From Dyadobacter sp. CY356 (GTDB lineage: Bacteria > Bacteroidota > Bacteroidia > Cytophagales > Spirosomataceae): a DNA stretch of 64,000 nt. The number at the start of each line of letters is the position of its first letter. The stretch's first letter is position 1. The position numbers and the translations under genes are program-made. Below the pieces are notes generated by a model that was not told the origin of the DNA, did no database searches, and saw only the letters and a list, made by a program, of their open reading frames with translations. This document shows positions 1 to 8,714 of the stretch, one piece after another. Location of the stretch: the NCBI RefSeq assembly GCF_021440195.1, contig NZ_JAJTSZ010000002.1:992001-1056000 (forward strand), given 5' to 3'.

Positions 1-174
1 TCTGTTTTTAAGACAAGGCATCAGTATATCAAAAACCTCATCAAAATTTCCATTTCTATATTTCCGATCTGCTTCCGGGATAATGACCGAAGCGTCACAA
101 TCATTTTGTGCCCAAACTTTTGCCGAAGAAATCAGCAGAATCAGGGAAACACAAAAGACCAGTCTGTTTTTCAT
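1..174 (-). CDS. Secreted protein, N-terminal part (runs off the window)
   Basis: The minus strand from 174 opens with ATG, a short basic stretch, a hydrophobic core (LVFCVSLILLISS) and a likely signal-peptidase I site before QNDCD, so the product is exported. Fifty-eight codons are readable and no stop is reached at position 1. The visible mature part contains ADRKYRNGNFDEV, which looks like the first helix of a helical-repeat protein, but too little is present to name a family. It lies 11 bp downstream of the STAND/WD40 gene and is probably the last visible member of the same transcript. Confidence 0.7.
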   Translation of the reverse strand, partial: MKNRLVFCVSLILLISSAKVWAQNDCDASVIIPEADRKYRNGNFDEVFDILMPCLKNR

Positions 175-185
175 AGTAAAGTTTT

Positions 186-3100
186 TCATCTTACGCTGCG
201 TGATAATTTCTCGTAGGGAATGTCTTTCCCTATATATTTATCCCATTCTTCTTCGGTTAAATCCCTCGCTACTTTTTTGGATACTTCATTGAATAATGAC
301 GCCGAATTAATGTCCCAGATACGTACCGTTTTATCCGCACCGGAAGCGATTAATTTTTTACCATCGTGGGTAAACCGCAGATTTAATACCCAGGAATTAA
401 AATCGTTCAATACCACAGGTTGCTGCTTGGACAAATCCTCTTCAAGATTCCATATTTTAATTTTTGAATCGAAACTGGAAGTTGCCACCCGGCTGCCATC
501 CGGATTCACGGCAATTCCTGTAATTCCTGAGGTATGGCTTCCCTGAAAACCAGTTAATGTGGATAGAACGGGTTCGCCGGATTTCATCTTTGCCGAGTAT
601 AAAGCGCCGGTCGAACTGCCCAGAAATAACTGAGAACCGTCCGGACTGAAAGCCATGGTGGAAATGCGCCCTCTCACCCGGCTGAAATCATAACTAATTG
701 GTTTCTTGGTAATATCAGCTGTTTCGATACGAATAATCTGTTCCTTTCCGGTTGCATAAAAAAGGTATTTCCCATCCGGGCTTGCTTCAACGGTGGAGAG
801 ATCCACACCCAGATTTACATTTTTAAGCACTTCCAGCTTTTTATCCGCAATATCCCAAAGTCTGATCTGCCCGATTGAACTTGTTGAAATCAGTCTTGGT
901 TTTCCGTCCTCATTACGGATCAACAGATTAATGACCATGCCGTCCTGAGCAATCAGCGTTTTGGTTGGCAAACTACCGGCTGTAAGATTATCCCAACGCA
1001 CGATCTGACCATTGGATGTTCCGACAAATATGGTTTTGTTGTCCGGCGTAAAGATTATGGAACGGATACTTTTAAAGGTCTGCTTAGGATTTTTAAGTGG
1101 TATCGGCCGGTTGGATGCTGCGGTGTAATTCCACAAATTCAGAACGCCATCATCCCCTGCACTGGCGAAGATTGAATTATTCGATTTTTCCGGTTCGGCT
1201 ATCACACGCACAACATCATTATGGCCCAGCAGCGTAGCTTTGGCTCCTGCTGCTTTTGAAAGTGCTGCGTACACGTCAGGATTTTCTTTTTCACCACCGT
1301 TTTTTATGTTGAAGTCATAGGCACGCAATGCCAAAAGTGCAGCAAGGTCATCGGCTGCCGGCATCTGGTTGGACTGGATCGCTATAAATCTTGCAATCGC
1401 TTTTGATCGTTGCCGTAAAGCGTCGTTTCTTGACTTTTCTGCATCTTTCTGAGCTTTTTGAGCATTCACTTTCTGACGCTCTGATTCATTTTTTGCACCA
1501 ACCGCAAACTCCTTTTGCACTTCCGTTTCTCTTTGCGACTGCACCGCGATGCGCTGGGCGTTATCCGCCTGAATTTTTTGTTCTTCCGCAAGTTTTCTGG
1601 CGGCCTTGGCAGCTACACTCTCATTAATCGCTTTTTCCTGTTCCCGGACGGCAATTGTCTTTTGTTCTTCCGTTAATATTTTCTGCTGCTCGGCGATAAT
1701 GCCTTGCTGTTCAGCAATTTTTTTCTGCGCTATGGCTTCCTTGGTCTGATCCTCAGCACGTTTACGTTCTGTCAATGCCAGACTTTCCTTATCCAAAGCT
1801 GTTTTTTCACTTTGCTCAGCCTGAGTACGAAGCACCATGGCCACGATCAAAAAAAGCAAAGAAATTAATGAACTCACACCAAGCACAGTTGCAAAAGTCC
1901 TGGCCTTGCGAAGTTCCCTTCGCTGACGGTCTTCCTTATGCTGAACTTCCTGATCGTATTGTTTTTTACTGTAATCCAGAAAGTTGATGGCCCTTTCGAA
2001 AAAAGGGTCATAACGCTGCGCCCATTCAATGGTGGGCTCGCTTTCTTTCAGCCATTTCAAACCTACCTGAAGTTCAGGATTCACCCAAAGTCCGGTTCTT
2101 CCATCCTGATAAAGCGTGGCCGAATAACTTAGCTGTTTATATAATTTGGCGGATTCAAGTTCTTCTTCAATCCAGATACGTGACCGGTCCCAAAGTGTCA
2201 GTACTTTTTCAACTGCAACGTCGATGATAGAATCACTGTCGATTTTAACGCCCGGTCTTGGGGTTAAAAATGATACGCCGTTTTCACGAAAAACAAGTAC
2301 TACATCAATCAAAAGGTAATCAGGAACGCCTGAAATTTTTTCTATTTCTTTAAGTGATGTCGGCCTAAGCGATGGGGTATCACTTGGCCCCAAAACAATA
2401 AGCGTTTTGAATAATTTTGCGGCTGCAATTCTTCTCTTTTCATCCAGTCTCCGGGTAAATATTTCCTCTGCATGCAGCGTGATCGACTGCTCCATTTTCC
2501 CGATAGCATCATACTCTACCAGCGAAATAGGACTTGTAGCCGCTTTGGTAAGTTTCCACCGGTCCCACATACGCATCAGCACATGTTGAAGAATCGGCAA
2601 AAAGTCGGGATTTTCAGCAAGTTTTAGTAGAAGCGTTTTAACCAGATCCGGCTCAATGGTTGCGCCAAATGTTTCTACCGGCCGCACAATTACCTCTTTA
2701 ATCTCTTCCTGATTCATTTTAGGAAGCAGATAATAACCACGGTTGATGACTTCGGTAAGTCCTTTAAATTCCGTACAATGATCCAGATAATCCGAACGCA
2801 TCGTGATCACCACGTGAATTGGCAGCTCACGCTGATTGATCAGTGTCAGTAAAAGATTGATAAAAGCAGGACTTTGCAGCTTTTCCCGGCTCAGCGTATC
2901 ACTGAATTCAAAGCGAAATATCTCTTCGAACTGATCTATAACCAGTAAAATTTTTCTCCCCTTTAATATTTCCAGTAATTCGAAAATAGCTTTTGGATCT
3001 GAAAGCAGCCATTTTTCGGCCTTTTCCAGATCACGGTTTTCCCAGCTCAGATCTTCTCTTCTGAGATTTACTTTCAAAGCAGCAATCAGGCTTTTGACCG

Positions 3101-3362
3101 GATTTCCACCCGGACGGAACACGATCACTTTCCAATCTTCTTTTACCTGTTGGGCATTTTCCAAAGAAGGTATCAATCCCGCCTTGATCAAAGAGGATTT
3201 ACCACTTCCGGACGACCCGATTAATGCAAGAAAACGCGCATCCAGGAGTTTATTCCTCAACTCCTGGATATGCGATTCCCTGCCAAAAAATAAGGAATGG
3301 TCTTCGTACTCGTAGCTCCTTAGCCCGGGAAAAGGATTAGAAAGTGTAGTTATATCGACCAT
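186..3362 (-). CDS. STAND-type ATPase with a transmembrane segment, coiled coil and WD40 propeller
   Basis: The 1058-residue protein begins with a P-loop NTPase of the nSTAND type. Walker A is GSSGSGKSS at residues 49-57 and Walker B is ILLVIDQFEE at about 138-147. A helical region runs to about 480. One hydrophobic segment (about 490-512) is followed by a long charged Glu/Gln/Lys/Ala coiled coil (about 513-660), then WD40-like repeats from about 710 to 1030 with HNDVVRVIAEPE, FSPDG and IKIWNLEE-like motifs. STAND proteins are ATP-driven switches that oligomerise when a sensor domain binds its signal. Here the propeller is the presumed sensor and the single membrane helix anchors the protein. 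It sits downstream of STAS and RsbW-like genes, so a role in the same signalling pathway is a fair inference. A conflict or defence role cannot be excluded, but nothing else here supports it. Confidence 0.85.
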   Translation of the reverse strand: MVDITTLSNPFPGLRSYEYEDHSLFFGRESHIQELRNKLLDARFLALIGSSGSGKSSLIKAGLIPSLENAQQVKEDWKVIVFRPGGNPVKSLIAALKVNLRREDLSWENRDLEKAEKWLLSDPKAIFELLEILKGRKILLVIDQFEEIFRFEFSDTLSREKLQSPAFINLLLTLINQRELPIHVVITMRSDYLDHCTEFKGLTEVINRGYYLLPKMNQEEIKEVIVRPVETFGATIEPDLVKTLLLKLAENPDFLPILQHVLMRMWDRWKLTKAATSPISLVEYDAIGKMEQSITLHAEEIFTRRLDEKRRIAAAKLFKTLIVLGPSDTPSLRPTSLKEIEKISGVPDYLLIDVVLVFRENGVSFLTPRPGVKIDSDSIIDVAVEKVLTLWDRSRIWIEEELESAKLYKQLSYSATLYQDGRTGLWVNPELQVGLKWLKESEPTIEWAQRYDPFFERAINFLDYSKKQYDQEVQHKEDRQRRELRKARTFATVLGVSSLISLLFLIVAMVLRTQAEQSEKTALDKESLALTERKRAEDQTKEAIAQKKIAEQQGIIAEQQKILTEEQKTIAVREQEKAINESVAAKAARKLAEEQKIQADNAQRIAVQSQRETEVQKEFAVGAKNESERQKVNAQKAQKDAEKSRNDALRQRSKAIARFIAIQSNQMPAADDLAALLALRAYDFNIKNGGEKENPDVYAALSKAAGAKATLLGHNDVVRVIAEPEKSNNSIFASAGDDGVLNLWNYTAASNRPIPLKNPKQTFKSIRSIIFTPDNKTIFVGTSNGQIVRWDNLTAGSLPTKTLIAQDGMVINLLIRNEDGKPRLISTSSIGQIRLWDIADKKLEVLKNVNLGVDLSTVEASPDGKYLFYATGKEQIIRIETADITKKPISYDFSRVRGRISTMAFSPDGSQLFLGSSTGALYSAKMKSGEPVLSTLTGFQGSHTSGITGIAVNPDGSRVATSSFDSKIKIWNLEEDLSKQQPVVLNDFNSWVLNLRFTHDGKKLIASGADKTVRIWDINSASLFNEVSKKVARDLTEEEWDKYIGKDIPYEKLSRSVR

Positions 3363-3477
3363 ACTAAATTTAAAGTCTATTCATAAAGGAGATGTGAAAA
3401 CTGCTTTGCCTCCTGATATCTGTGTTTGTTCAACTGCTTTATGTCGGACCTGGCATATTAATGGATACAGCACAGTA

Positions 3478-3903
3478 CTAAGCCACCTTCATGACAAATT
3501 TGTTCCGATTCTTACCTGTCGAGAAATCGTATGAAAAATCATCAACCCCATTGATTGTCAGAAAGATACCCAACCCTCCGATTTCTCTTTCCTCCAACGG
3601 AAGTGATAAATCAAGTTCATCCGGAAGTTTATTTTCCAGAGGATTAAATGGTTTGGCATCGTCTTCCAGGATTACGGTCAGTTCGTTTTCCGTGATTTCA
3701 CTCAGTAACCGGTAAGTCCCATCAATCTTCTCACTTTGATAACCATACAAGATGATATTGGTGGCGATCTCGTCGATAGCCACTTTAAGATTGTAAGTAG
3801 ATTTTTTGGATAATCCCGCCTGTTGCGCAAGCGCTCCTATGTGTTCCCGCAAAGGATCCAGCGAATCTACATTACCCGGAAAACTTCTGGTTTCCATGCC
3901 CAT
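3478..3903 (-). CDS. RsbW/SpoIIAB-like anti-sigma factor serine kinase (HATPase_c_2)
   Basis: The 141-residue product is one GHKL ATPase domain of the anti-sigma kinase type. The N-box DEIATNIILYGY (about 45-56) supplies the Mg-binding Asn, DDAKPFNP is the G1-like region and GGLGIFL is the glycine-rich ATP-lid motif. In partner-switching systems such a kinase phosphorylates a STAS antagonist and otherwise sequesters an output protein. The STAS gene immediately upstream ends 5 bp before this start, so the pair should be co-translated and is the likely kinase/substrate couple. No sigma-B-like target or PP2C phosphatase gene is in this window, so the output is unknown. Confidence 0.88.
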   Translation of the reverse strand: MGMETRSFPGNVDSLDPLREHIGALAQQAGLSKKSTYNLKVAIDEIATNIILYGYQSEKIDGTYRLLSEITENELTVILEDDAKPFNPLENKLPDELDLSLPLEEREIGGLGIFLTINGVDDFSYDFSTGKNRNKFVMKVA

Positions 3904-3908
3904 AGGAT

Positions 3909-4229
3909 CTATTCTGGATATTGATCGACAATAGTTACGCTGTGGTGAAGGCCTGTTTTTTCAAGCGTGTCAACAATCAATTCCTGTGGCTTTACGATAA
4001 TGATATTAAGACCAACACCTATTTTTTGTTTTGAAAAAATAAGCACACGAAGGCCAGCCGACGACATAAAGTCCAGCTTTTCCATGTTCAGCACCAATAC
4101 TGAAATCGTTTTGGTTGAAAGTTTTTCAATTTCCGTCTGGAAAACTCTTGCCGACAGAGAGTCAAGCTCTCCTACCAGTGTTAATACTGCTACCGGTTCA
4201 TCTACAACAGAATCTATTTTAAAAGCCAT
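3909..4229 (-). CDS. STAS-domain anti-sigma factor antagonist (RsbV/SpoIIAA-like)
   Basis: This is a single STAS domain of 106 residues, the usual family size. The conserved helix-start motif is LDFMSSAGLRVLIF, whose second Ser aligns with the phospho-acceptor Ser of SpoIIAA/RsbV. The N-terminal strand region AVLTLVGELDSLSA is typical. The protein should bind the RsbW-like kinase encoded 5 bp downstream and be inactivated by phosphorylation. A second STAS gene lies at 6459-6797, on the other side of glgX, so two antagonists may feed one kinase. Confidence 0.9.
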   Translation of the reverse strand: MAFKIDSVVDEPVAVLTLVGELDSLSARVFQTEIEKLSTKTISVLVLNMEKLDFMSSAGLRVLIFSKQKIGVGLNIIIVKPQELIVDTLEKTGLHHSVTIVDQYPE

Positions 4230-4255
4230 GAGTATTTTTAGTTTTATTAGTTATG

Positions 4256-4330
4256 TCAAAAAGTTTTTAGCGACTAGCTGTTGGCGATTAGCTTGATGAT
4301 AGTCGAGACTAATCGTAATGCCTAAAAGCT
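4256..4330. repeat. Degenerate dispersed intergenic repeat (TAGCTTTTRGSCATTA family), copy 1
   Basis: The 105-bp gap between glgX and the STAS gene holds short AGC/TAGC-rich words. Read on the minus strand it starts TAGCTTTTAGGCATTACGA and continues with GATTAGTC. The start closely matches the plus-strand copy at 57485-57530 (TAGCTTTTGGCCATTAGC). A related, more G+C-rich stretch lies at 52287-52405. The similarity was judged by eye. No terminator-like T-run is evident, so it need not separate glgX from the downstream STAS gene. Confidence 0.4.
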
Positions 4331-4334
4331 AAAT

Positions 4335-6455
4335 TTATTTGCCTACGAGAATTACGGTCGATCTACCTCCTACCAGGAATCTGCCTTGTTCGGCCAAGAT
4401 TGGTTCTTTTCCGATTTCGAAAATATCCTCGCCCGAAGGCATGCTTGTATTTACGGCCAGATACCAGTTTCTGCCTGATGAAAGTGCCGGAAGTTCATAA
4501 TAAAGCGCATCCCAATAGGTATTCATCGCGACATAGATCATGTCATCTTTGACACTGCCGTTTTTGGCGTGCGCACCGTCAAGCATAAATGCCAGGCATT
4601 TGCTCGAATCAGAATAATCCGGTTTCCATGCTTGGGTTCCGTGGAAACTGATATCCGGAAATCCGCTTCCCACATAATCCCTGTGCTGGAAGTGCGTGGC
4701 ACTTCTCAATACCGGATGCGCTCTTCTGAAGCGCAAAATGTGGCGGGCGAAATAGTAGATATCATCGTTCTTTTTCAATAATCCCCAATCCGTCCAGTTC
4801 AGTTCGTTATCGTGACAATAGGTATTGTTGTTACCAAATTTTGTAACACCCATTTCATCTCCTGAAAGAATCATCGGAACGCCCTGGCTTACCATCAGAA
4901 TGGAAAGTGCATTTTTGATCTGGCGGTGGCGCAGCTGGTTGATACCTGCGTCTTCGGTTTCGCCTTCTACACCATGGTTCCAGGAATCATTGTCGTTTCC
5001 ACCGTCATTATTATTCTCGCCATTTGCAATGTTATGTTTCTCATTGTAAGCGAAAAGATCATACAACGTAAAACCATCATGGCAGGCAATGAAGTTGATA
5101 CTGGCTGTTGGTCCGCGATAGTAATAAAGATCGGGAGAACCCTGAACGAGCTGGGCCATTTTGCCCACCAATCCATCATCACCTTTCAAAAATTTACGGA
5201 TACCGTCGCGGTACTTTCCATTCCATTCAGCCCAGCGGCCATAGGCAGGAAATGATCCAACCTGATAAAGTCCTCCCGCATCCCAGGCCTCAGCCACCAG
5301 CTTGCATTTGGCCAAAATCGGGTCATGTGCCAGCGATTCCAAAAGCGGCGGATTGCTTAGCGGCGCACCATTCTGGTCGCGCCCAAGAATGGCTGCAAGA
5401 TCAAACCGGAAGCCATCAATATGATAATCAGCAGCCCAGTAGCGAAGGCAATCCAGTACCATATTCCGAACAACCGGGTTGTTACAATTCAGCGTATTTC
5501 CTGTTCCGGAAAAGTTGAAATAATAACCTTCCGGCGTCAGCATGTAATATGTTTTGTTGTCAATTCCTCGGAAAGAAATCGTATGGCCACGGTGATCACC
5601 TTCAGCAGTATGGTTAAATACCACGTCGAGCATTACTTCAATACCGTTTTTATGCAATTCCTTGATCAGCGTTTTCAACTCATCAACCTGCATTCCAAAC
5701 TTTCCGGTAGCTGCATAACCTGCTTTTGGAGAGAAGAAATTAACAGTACTATAACCCCAGAAATTGACGATCAAACCGCCGGTCACAGGATTTTCCTTAC
5801 TGTTTTCCCACTCATCAAATTCGTAGATCGGCATGAGCTCAACACAGTTGATACCCAGTTCTTTCAGATAAGCGATTTTGCGGCGAATGGCTGCAAATGT
5901 TCCCGGATTTTTTACATCTGAGGACGGGTGCTGTGTAAAACCTCTGACGTGCATTTCGTAGATCACAAGATCTTCGATCGGCGTTTCCAGCGGATGATCA
6001 TTCTCCCAGTCGAAATCTTCGAAAACAAGACGGGAACGATATGGATAAATGTCATCCCAGTTTGGTTTTGCCAGCCATGTATCACGTCCGCCAATGGCTT
6101 TCGCATAGGGATCGCTCAGGATAATGCTTTTATCAAAACGATGTCCTTTTTCAGGATTGAAAGGTCCGTCCATACGGTAACCGTATTCCAGTCTTTCATA
6201 ATCCAGATCAAAAACGATCATTGAATAAACATTTCCAGTGCGGAATTCTTCAGGAAAACGAATTTCAGCAAACGGTGCAGCTTCTCCTCTTTCAAATAAA
6301 ACCAGCGTGCAGTCAATAGCTTCACTGGAATATATACTGAAATTGATACCATTTGGCACCATCGTGGCGCCAAACGGAAGCACATGGCCCCTCCGGAATT
6401 TAATACCCTCCTGTTCGTGGGTCGGGTAATAATCGATACGAATGTCTGTTGCCAT
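4335..6455 (-). CDS. glgX: Glycogen debranching enzyme (GH13 isoamylase type)
   Basis: The 706-residue protein has an N-terminal CBM48-like beta-sandwich (about 20-150) and a GH13 barrel with all four signature regions: DVVFNH (277-282), GFRFDLA with nucleophile Asp352, VAEAWD with acid/base Glu389, and ACHD with transition-state stabiliser Asp460. It should hydrolyse alpha-1,6 branches of glycogen or limit dextrins in the cytoplasm. The length and the NWDDIYPYRSRLVFEDFDW spacer match GlgX/TreX enzymes. The gene starts 3 bp after a STAS gene and precedes a second STAS gene. No glycogen synthase, phosphorylase or trehalose gene is nearby, so this copy is probably a stress-linked accessory enzyme and not part of a core glycogen operon. 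Confidence 0.93.
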   Translation of the reverse strand: MATDIRIDYYPTHEQEGIKFRRGHVLPFGATMVPNGINFSIYSSEAIDCTLVLFERGEAAPFAEIRFPEEFRTGNVYSMIVFDLDYERLEYGYRMDGPFNPEKGHRFDKSIILSDPYAKAIGGRDTWLAKPNWDDIYPYRSRLVFEDFDWENDHPLETPIEDLVIYEMHVRGFTQHPSSDVKNPGTFAAIRRKIAYLKELGINCVELMPIYEFDEWENSKENPVTGGLIVNFWGYSTVNFFSPKAGYAATGKFGMQVDELKTLIKELHKNGIEVMLDVVFNHTAEGDHRGHTISFRGIDNKTYYMLTPEGYYFNFSGTGNTLNCNNPVVRNMVLDCLRYWAADYHIDGFRFDLAAILGRDQNGAPLSNPPLLESLAHDPILAKCKLVAEAWDAGGLYQVGSFPAYGRWAEWNGKYRDGIRKFLKGDDGLVGKMAQLVQGSPDLYYYRGPTASINFIACHDGFTLYDLFAYNEKHNIANGENNNDGGNDNDSWNHGVEGETEDAGINQLRHRQIKNALSILMVSQGVPMILSGDEMGVTKFGNNNTYCHDNELNWTDWGLLKKNDDIYYFARHILRFRRAHPVLRSATHFQHRDYVGSGFPDISFHGTQAWKPDYSDSSKCLAFMLDGAHAKNGSVKDDMIYVAMNTYWDALYYELPALSSGRNWYLAVNTSMPSGEDIFEIGKEPILAEQGRFLVGGRSTVILVGK

Positions 6456-6458
6456 GAC

Positions 6459-6797
6459 CTAAGCCTGTTTTAAAAAGGAAAGAGCCTGTTCCTTCGTATC
6501 AACGATTTTGAAAAAGTTGATAAAACCAGTCATTGACATCACGTCCTGAATTTCTTCTGAAACACCAGCCAAAACCACTTTTCCTTCTTTGGCTTTCACA
6601 TTCCTGTAAAGCATCAGAAGCACACGAAGTCCGGCACTGGACATGAATTCTACTGCGGTCAGATCTATCGCGATGATGTTCGATTTATCCGTGGCAAGTT
6701 TGGTATTGCGTTCAAACTCCGGCGCTGTTTTACTATCGATGTTGCCTTCTGCTTCGACGACAGCGATGTCGTCGAAGTCTTTTATTGTAACTTTCAT
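6459..6797 (-). CDS. STAS-domain anti-sigma factor antagonist
   Basis: The product is a 112-residue single STAS domain with the motif VEFMSSAGLRVLLMLYR. The Ser-Ser pair includes the expected phosphorylation site, and the family-typical strand VVLAGVSEEIQDVMSMTGF follows. The gene ends 3 bp before glgX, which suggests translational coupling. It is related to, but clearly diverged from, the STAS protein at 3909-4229: both keep FMSSAGLRVL but differ around it. It may be the antagonist that reports the metabolic genes' state to the RsbW-like kinase, which is inference from position only. Confidence 0.9.
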   Translation of the reverse strand: MKVTIKDFDDIAVVEAEGNIDSKTAPEFERNTKLATDKSNIIAIDLTAVEFMSSAGLRVLLMLYRNVKAKEGKVVLAGVSEEIQDVMSMTGFINFFKIVDTKEQALSFLKQA

Positions 6798-6824
6798 AGG
6801 AAGTTCGTTAGTATGTTTTTACAA

Positions 6825-8648
6825 CTACTTGGCAGGGCTGATCTGTACTTTCACACGAACCGCTTTGTCAGATTCCGGCAAGGTTACTGTCAGTGCCTGA
6901 GCATCGAAATTTGTGTATGGAACATCGTCAATAAATACTTCACTGATGTAGATACTTCCCTGTGGCAAAATATCCGGCGAAACGCGAAGGATATTATCTT
7001 TGAACCCACCCGGATACGGCTTGAAGTAGAAGTAAGTTGGCTCTTTTGTGATCAGCAAATTGATATAAACCGCTGACAAATAGCACAATTCAGTACTGTG
7101 ATACGCGCTCATCGAGTGACTTCCTTTGAAACGTTCGGTTCCAAGAAGGTAAGGCATACCGTTTGAAAATACGTTGAAATATACACCGCCATCGTCCGTA
7201 TCAAGGAAGAATGCATTGTAGAAAGCAGCCGATTCACGAGCGTATTTTTTGTAGTCTTCATCACCCAAAACACCGTACATAATCAGGTAAGCCAGAATCG
7301 CCTGTTCCTGCTGCCACCATGCTTTGCGGTCGTGCCATACGAACTGATGTTTTCCACCGGTTTTTGCAACACGTTCAACTACATCATACCAACCGCCACG
7401 CTGCTGATCAGAGCCAGCTGCCGGCATTAATTCTGCGATTTTTTTCGCAAAAGCAAGGTATTCGTCTTTTGGTGTCAGCGATTGCTGACGGATCAAATTC
7501 CATGCAATTTTCAGATTGTGGCCTACTACCGCACGGTTTTGCTGCCATCCCCAGGTTTGGTCTTTGCTCCAATCCTCAAAGAATTTCTCTTGAACAAACG
7601 GGCTGTTCTCATAATCCGGGAAATGTTTTGTGATCGTATCAAAAGTGTATTCAAGGAAATCAGCGTGTTTTTTCTCACCTGTTGCCAGATACAAATTGAT
7701 CAGGTAAGCCGGTGCGTGGTCACCCACCGAATTCCAGTTTTTCCGTGCACGGTTGTGAGCCAGAGACTCTTCATGTGCATCCAGAGAAATAGGATCGAGG
7801 TGGGAGAAATAACCTTCTCCATTGTGATCTTTGAAATATTTTTCAAAAAGATCAATTGTTTTGTCAATATCAAAACGAATTTTTGGATCACCCGTGATGC
7901 GGTAAGTCTGCGTAGGTCCGGCCAAAGCATAGATCTGCTCATACATAGGAAGCGAATCCAAATCGTCACCAAATTCCGAAGTCAATAGTTTCGTTTCTTT
8001 CTGACCTTCCACTTTTAACCCGTGGTACCAGTATACAAGATCGTCGTCCTGATCAAAGAAACGCATGTGGTCACGAAGATATTCCGTACCCAATTCAGCG
8101 CCTTCAAGGAATTCATCTTTTCCGGTCAGCAAATAAGCCGAAGCAAATCCATAAACCATACGGGAAATCGTGTCCGTTTCCTGAAGATAATCGCCCTTTT
8201 TCGAACCACCCAGATGCAGCATCGTGCGGTAATTCTTGTAATTAATTTCGTCTTGTGGATAGTTAAACTGCCATTTTAAATAACTCGTTGCGATAGAACT
8301 AATTTGCTCGATCCACCAGTTTTGTTCTTCATGACGATACTTTGTCGGCTCATTACCCGGAAATACCAGTTGCTGCGCTTCAAAAGTTGCTGAATCCTGG
8401 CCTGCGTTTGGATAAAACGTACCGTAAGCAAAAACGTACTGCCCATTGGTAGCAAGGAAAGTATCAATTTCGCCAGGATTTTGCCATCCTTCCGTCAGGT
8501 TGCGTGTACCTCGTGCATAAGTCGAAGGGATCAGGTTGACCTTGAATTTTCTATTATCCGAAGTCTCTAAAAGAAACCAGCGTTCCTGTGGATTGAAGCC
8601 ATACACATAGCCCGCAATGGTGTCTGAAAAGGTGAAGTCTATATTCAT
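6825..8648 (-). CDS. AGE-family (N-acylglucosamine 2-epimerase fold) sugar-active protein
   Basis: The 607-residue protein carries an (alpha/alpha)6-barrel of the N-acylglucosamine 2-epimerase/cellobiose epimerase superfamily from about 110 onward, with family-like stretches NWWIEQISSIATSYL, GDHAPAYLINLYLATGEK and RKAWWQQEQAILAYL. It is longer than usual (about 400). The first 110 residues form an extra beta-rich region and there is a beta-rich tail. The family GH-x-x-E active-site motif reads GHNLKIAW here, keeping His377 but with Lys380 in place of the usual Glu. Epimerase activity is therefore doubtful, and the protein may bind or otherwise act on a sugar. It lies 27 bp upstream of the STAS-glgX pair. 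No signal peptide is seen, so it is probably cytoplasmic. Confidence 0.75.
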   Translation of the reverse strand: MNIDFTFSDTIAGYVYGFNPQERWFLLETSDNRKFKVNLIPSTYARGTRNLTEGWQNPGEIDTFLATNGQYVFAYGTFYPNAGQDSATFEAQQLVFPGNEPTKYRHEEQNWWIEQISSIATSYLKWQFNYPQDEINYKNYRTMLHLGGSKKGDYLQETDTISRMVYGFASAYLLTGKDEFLEGAELGTEYLRDHMRFFDQDDDLVYWYHGLKVEGQKETKLLTSEFGDDLDSLPMYEQIYALAGPTQTYRITGDPKIRFDIDKTIDLFEKYFKDHNGEGYFSHLDPISLDAHEESLAHNRARKNWNSVGDHAPAYLINLYLATGEKKHADFLEYTFDTITKHFPDYENSPFVQEKFFEDWSKDQTWGWQQNRAVVGHNLKIAWNLIRQQSLTPKDEYLAFAKKIAELMPAAGSDQQRGGWYDVVERVAKTGGKHQFVWHDRKAWWQQEQAILAYLIMYGVLGDEDYKKYARESAAFYNAFFLDTDDGGVYFNVFSNGMPYLLGTERFKGSHSMSAYHSTELCYLSAVYINLLITKEPTYFYFKPYPGGFKDNILRVSPDILPQGSIYISEVFIDDVPYTNFDAQALTVTLPESDKAVRVKVQISPAK

Positions 8649-8714
8649 TTGAGTCGATAAAAAGGGTTGTTGATTTAAATTTTCAGGTATGGATAATTTA
8701 ATATCATAAGCAGG

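Noticed and set aside
186..3362. Anti-phage (Avs-like) defence gene
   Set aside because: The STAND ATPase has a WD40 sensor and membrane helix, lacks a nuclease or other effector domain, and its neighbours are metabolic and partner-switch genes.
5108..5921. Long antisense frames (136 and 166 residues) inside glgX
   Set aside because: They are shadows of the conserved GH13 coding sequence, with no recognisable domain or start context.
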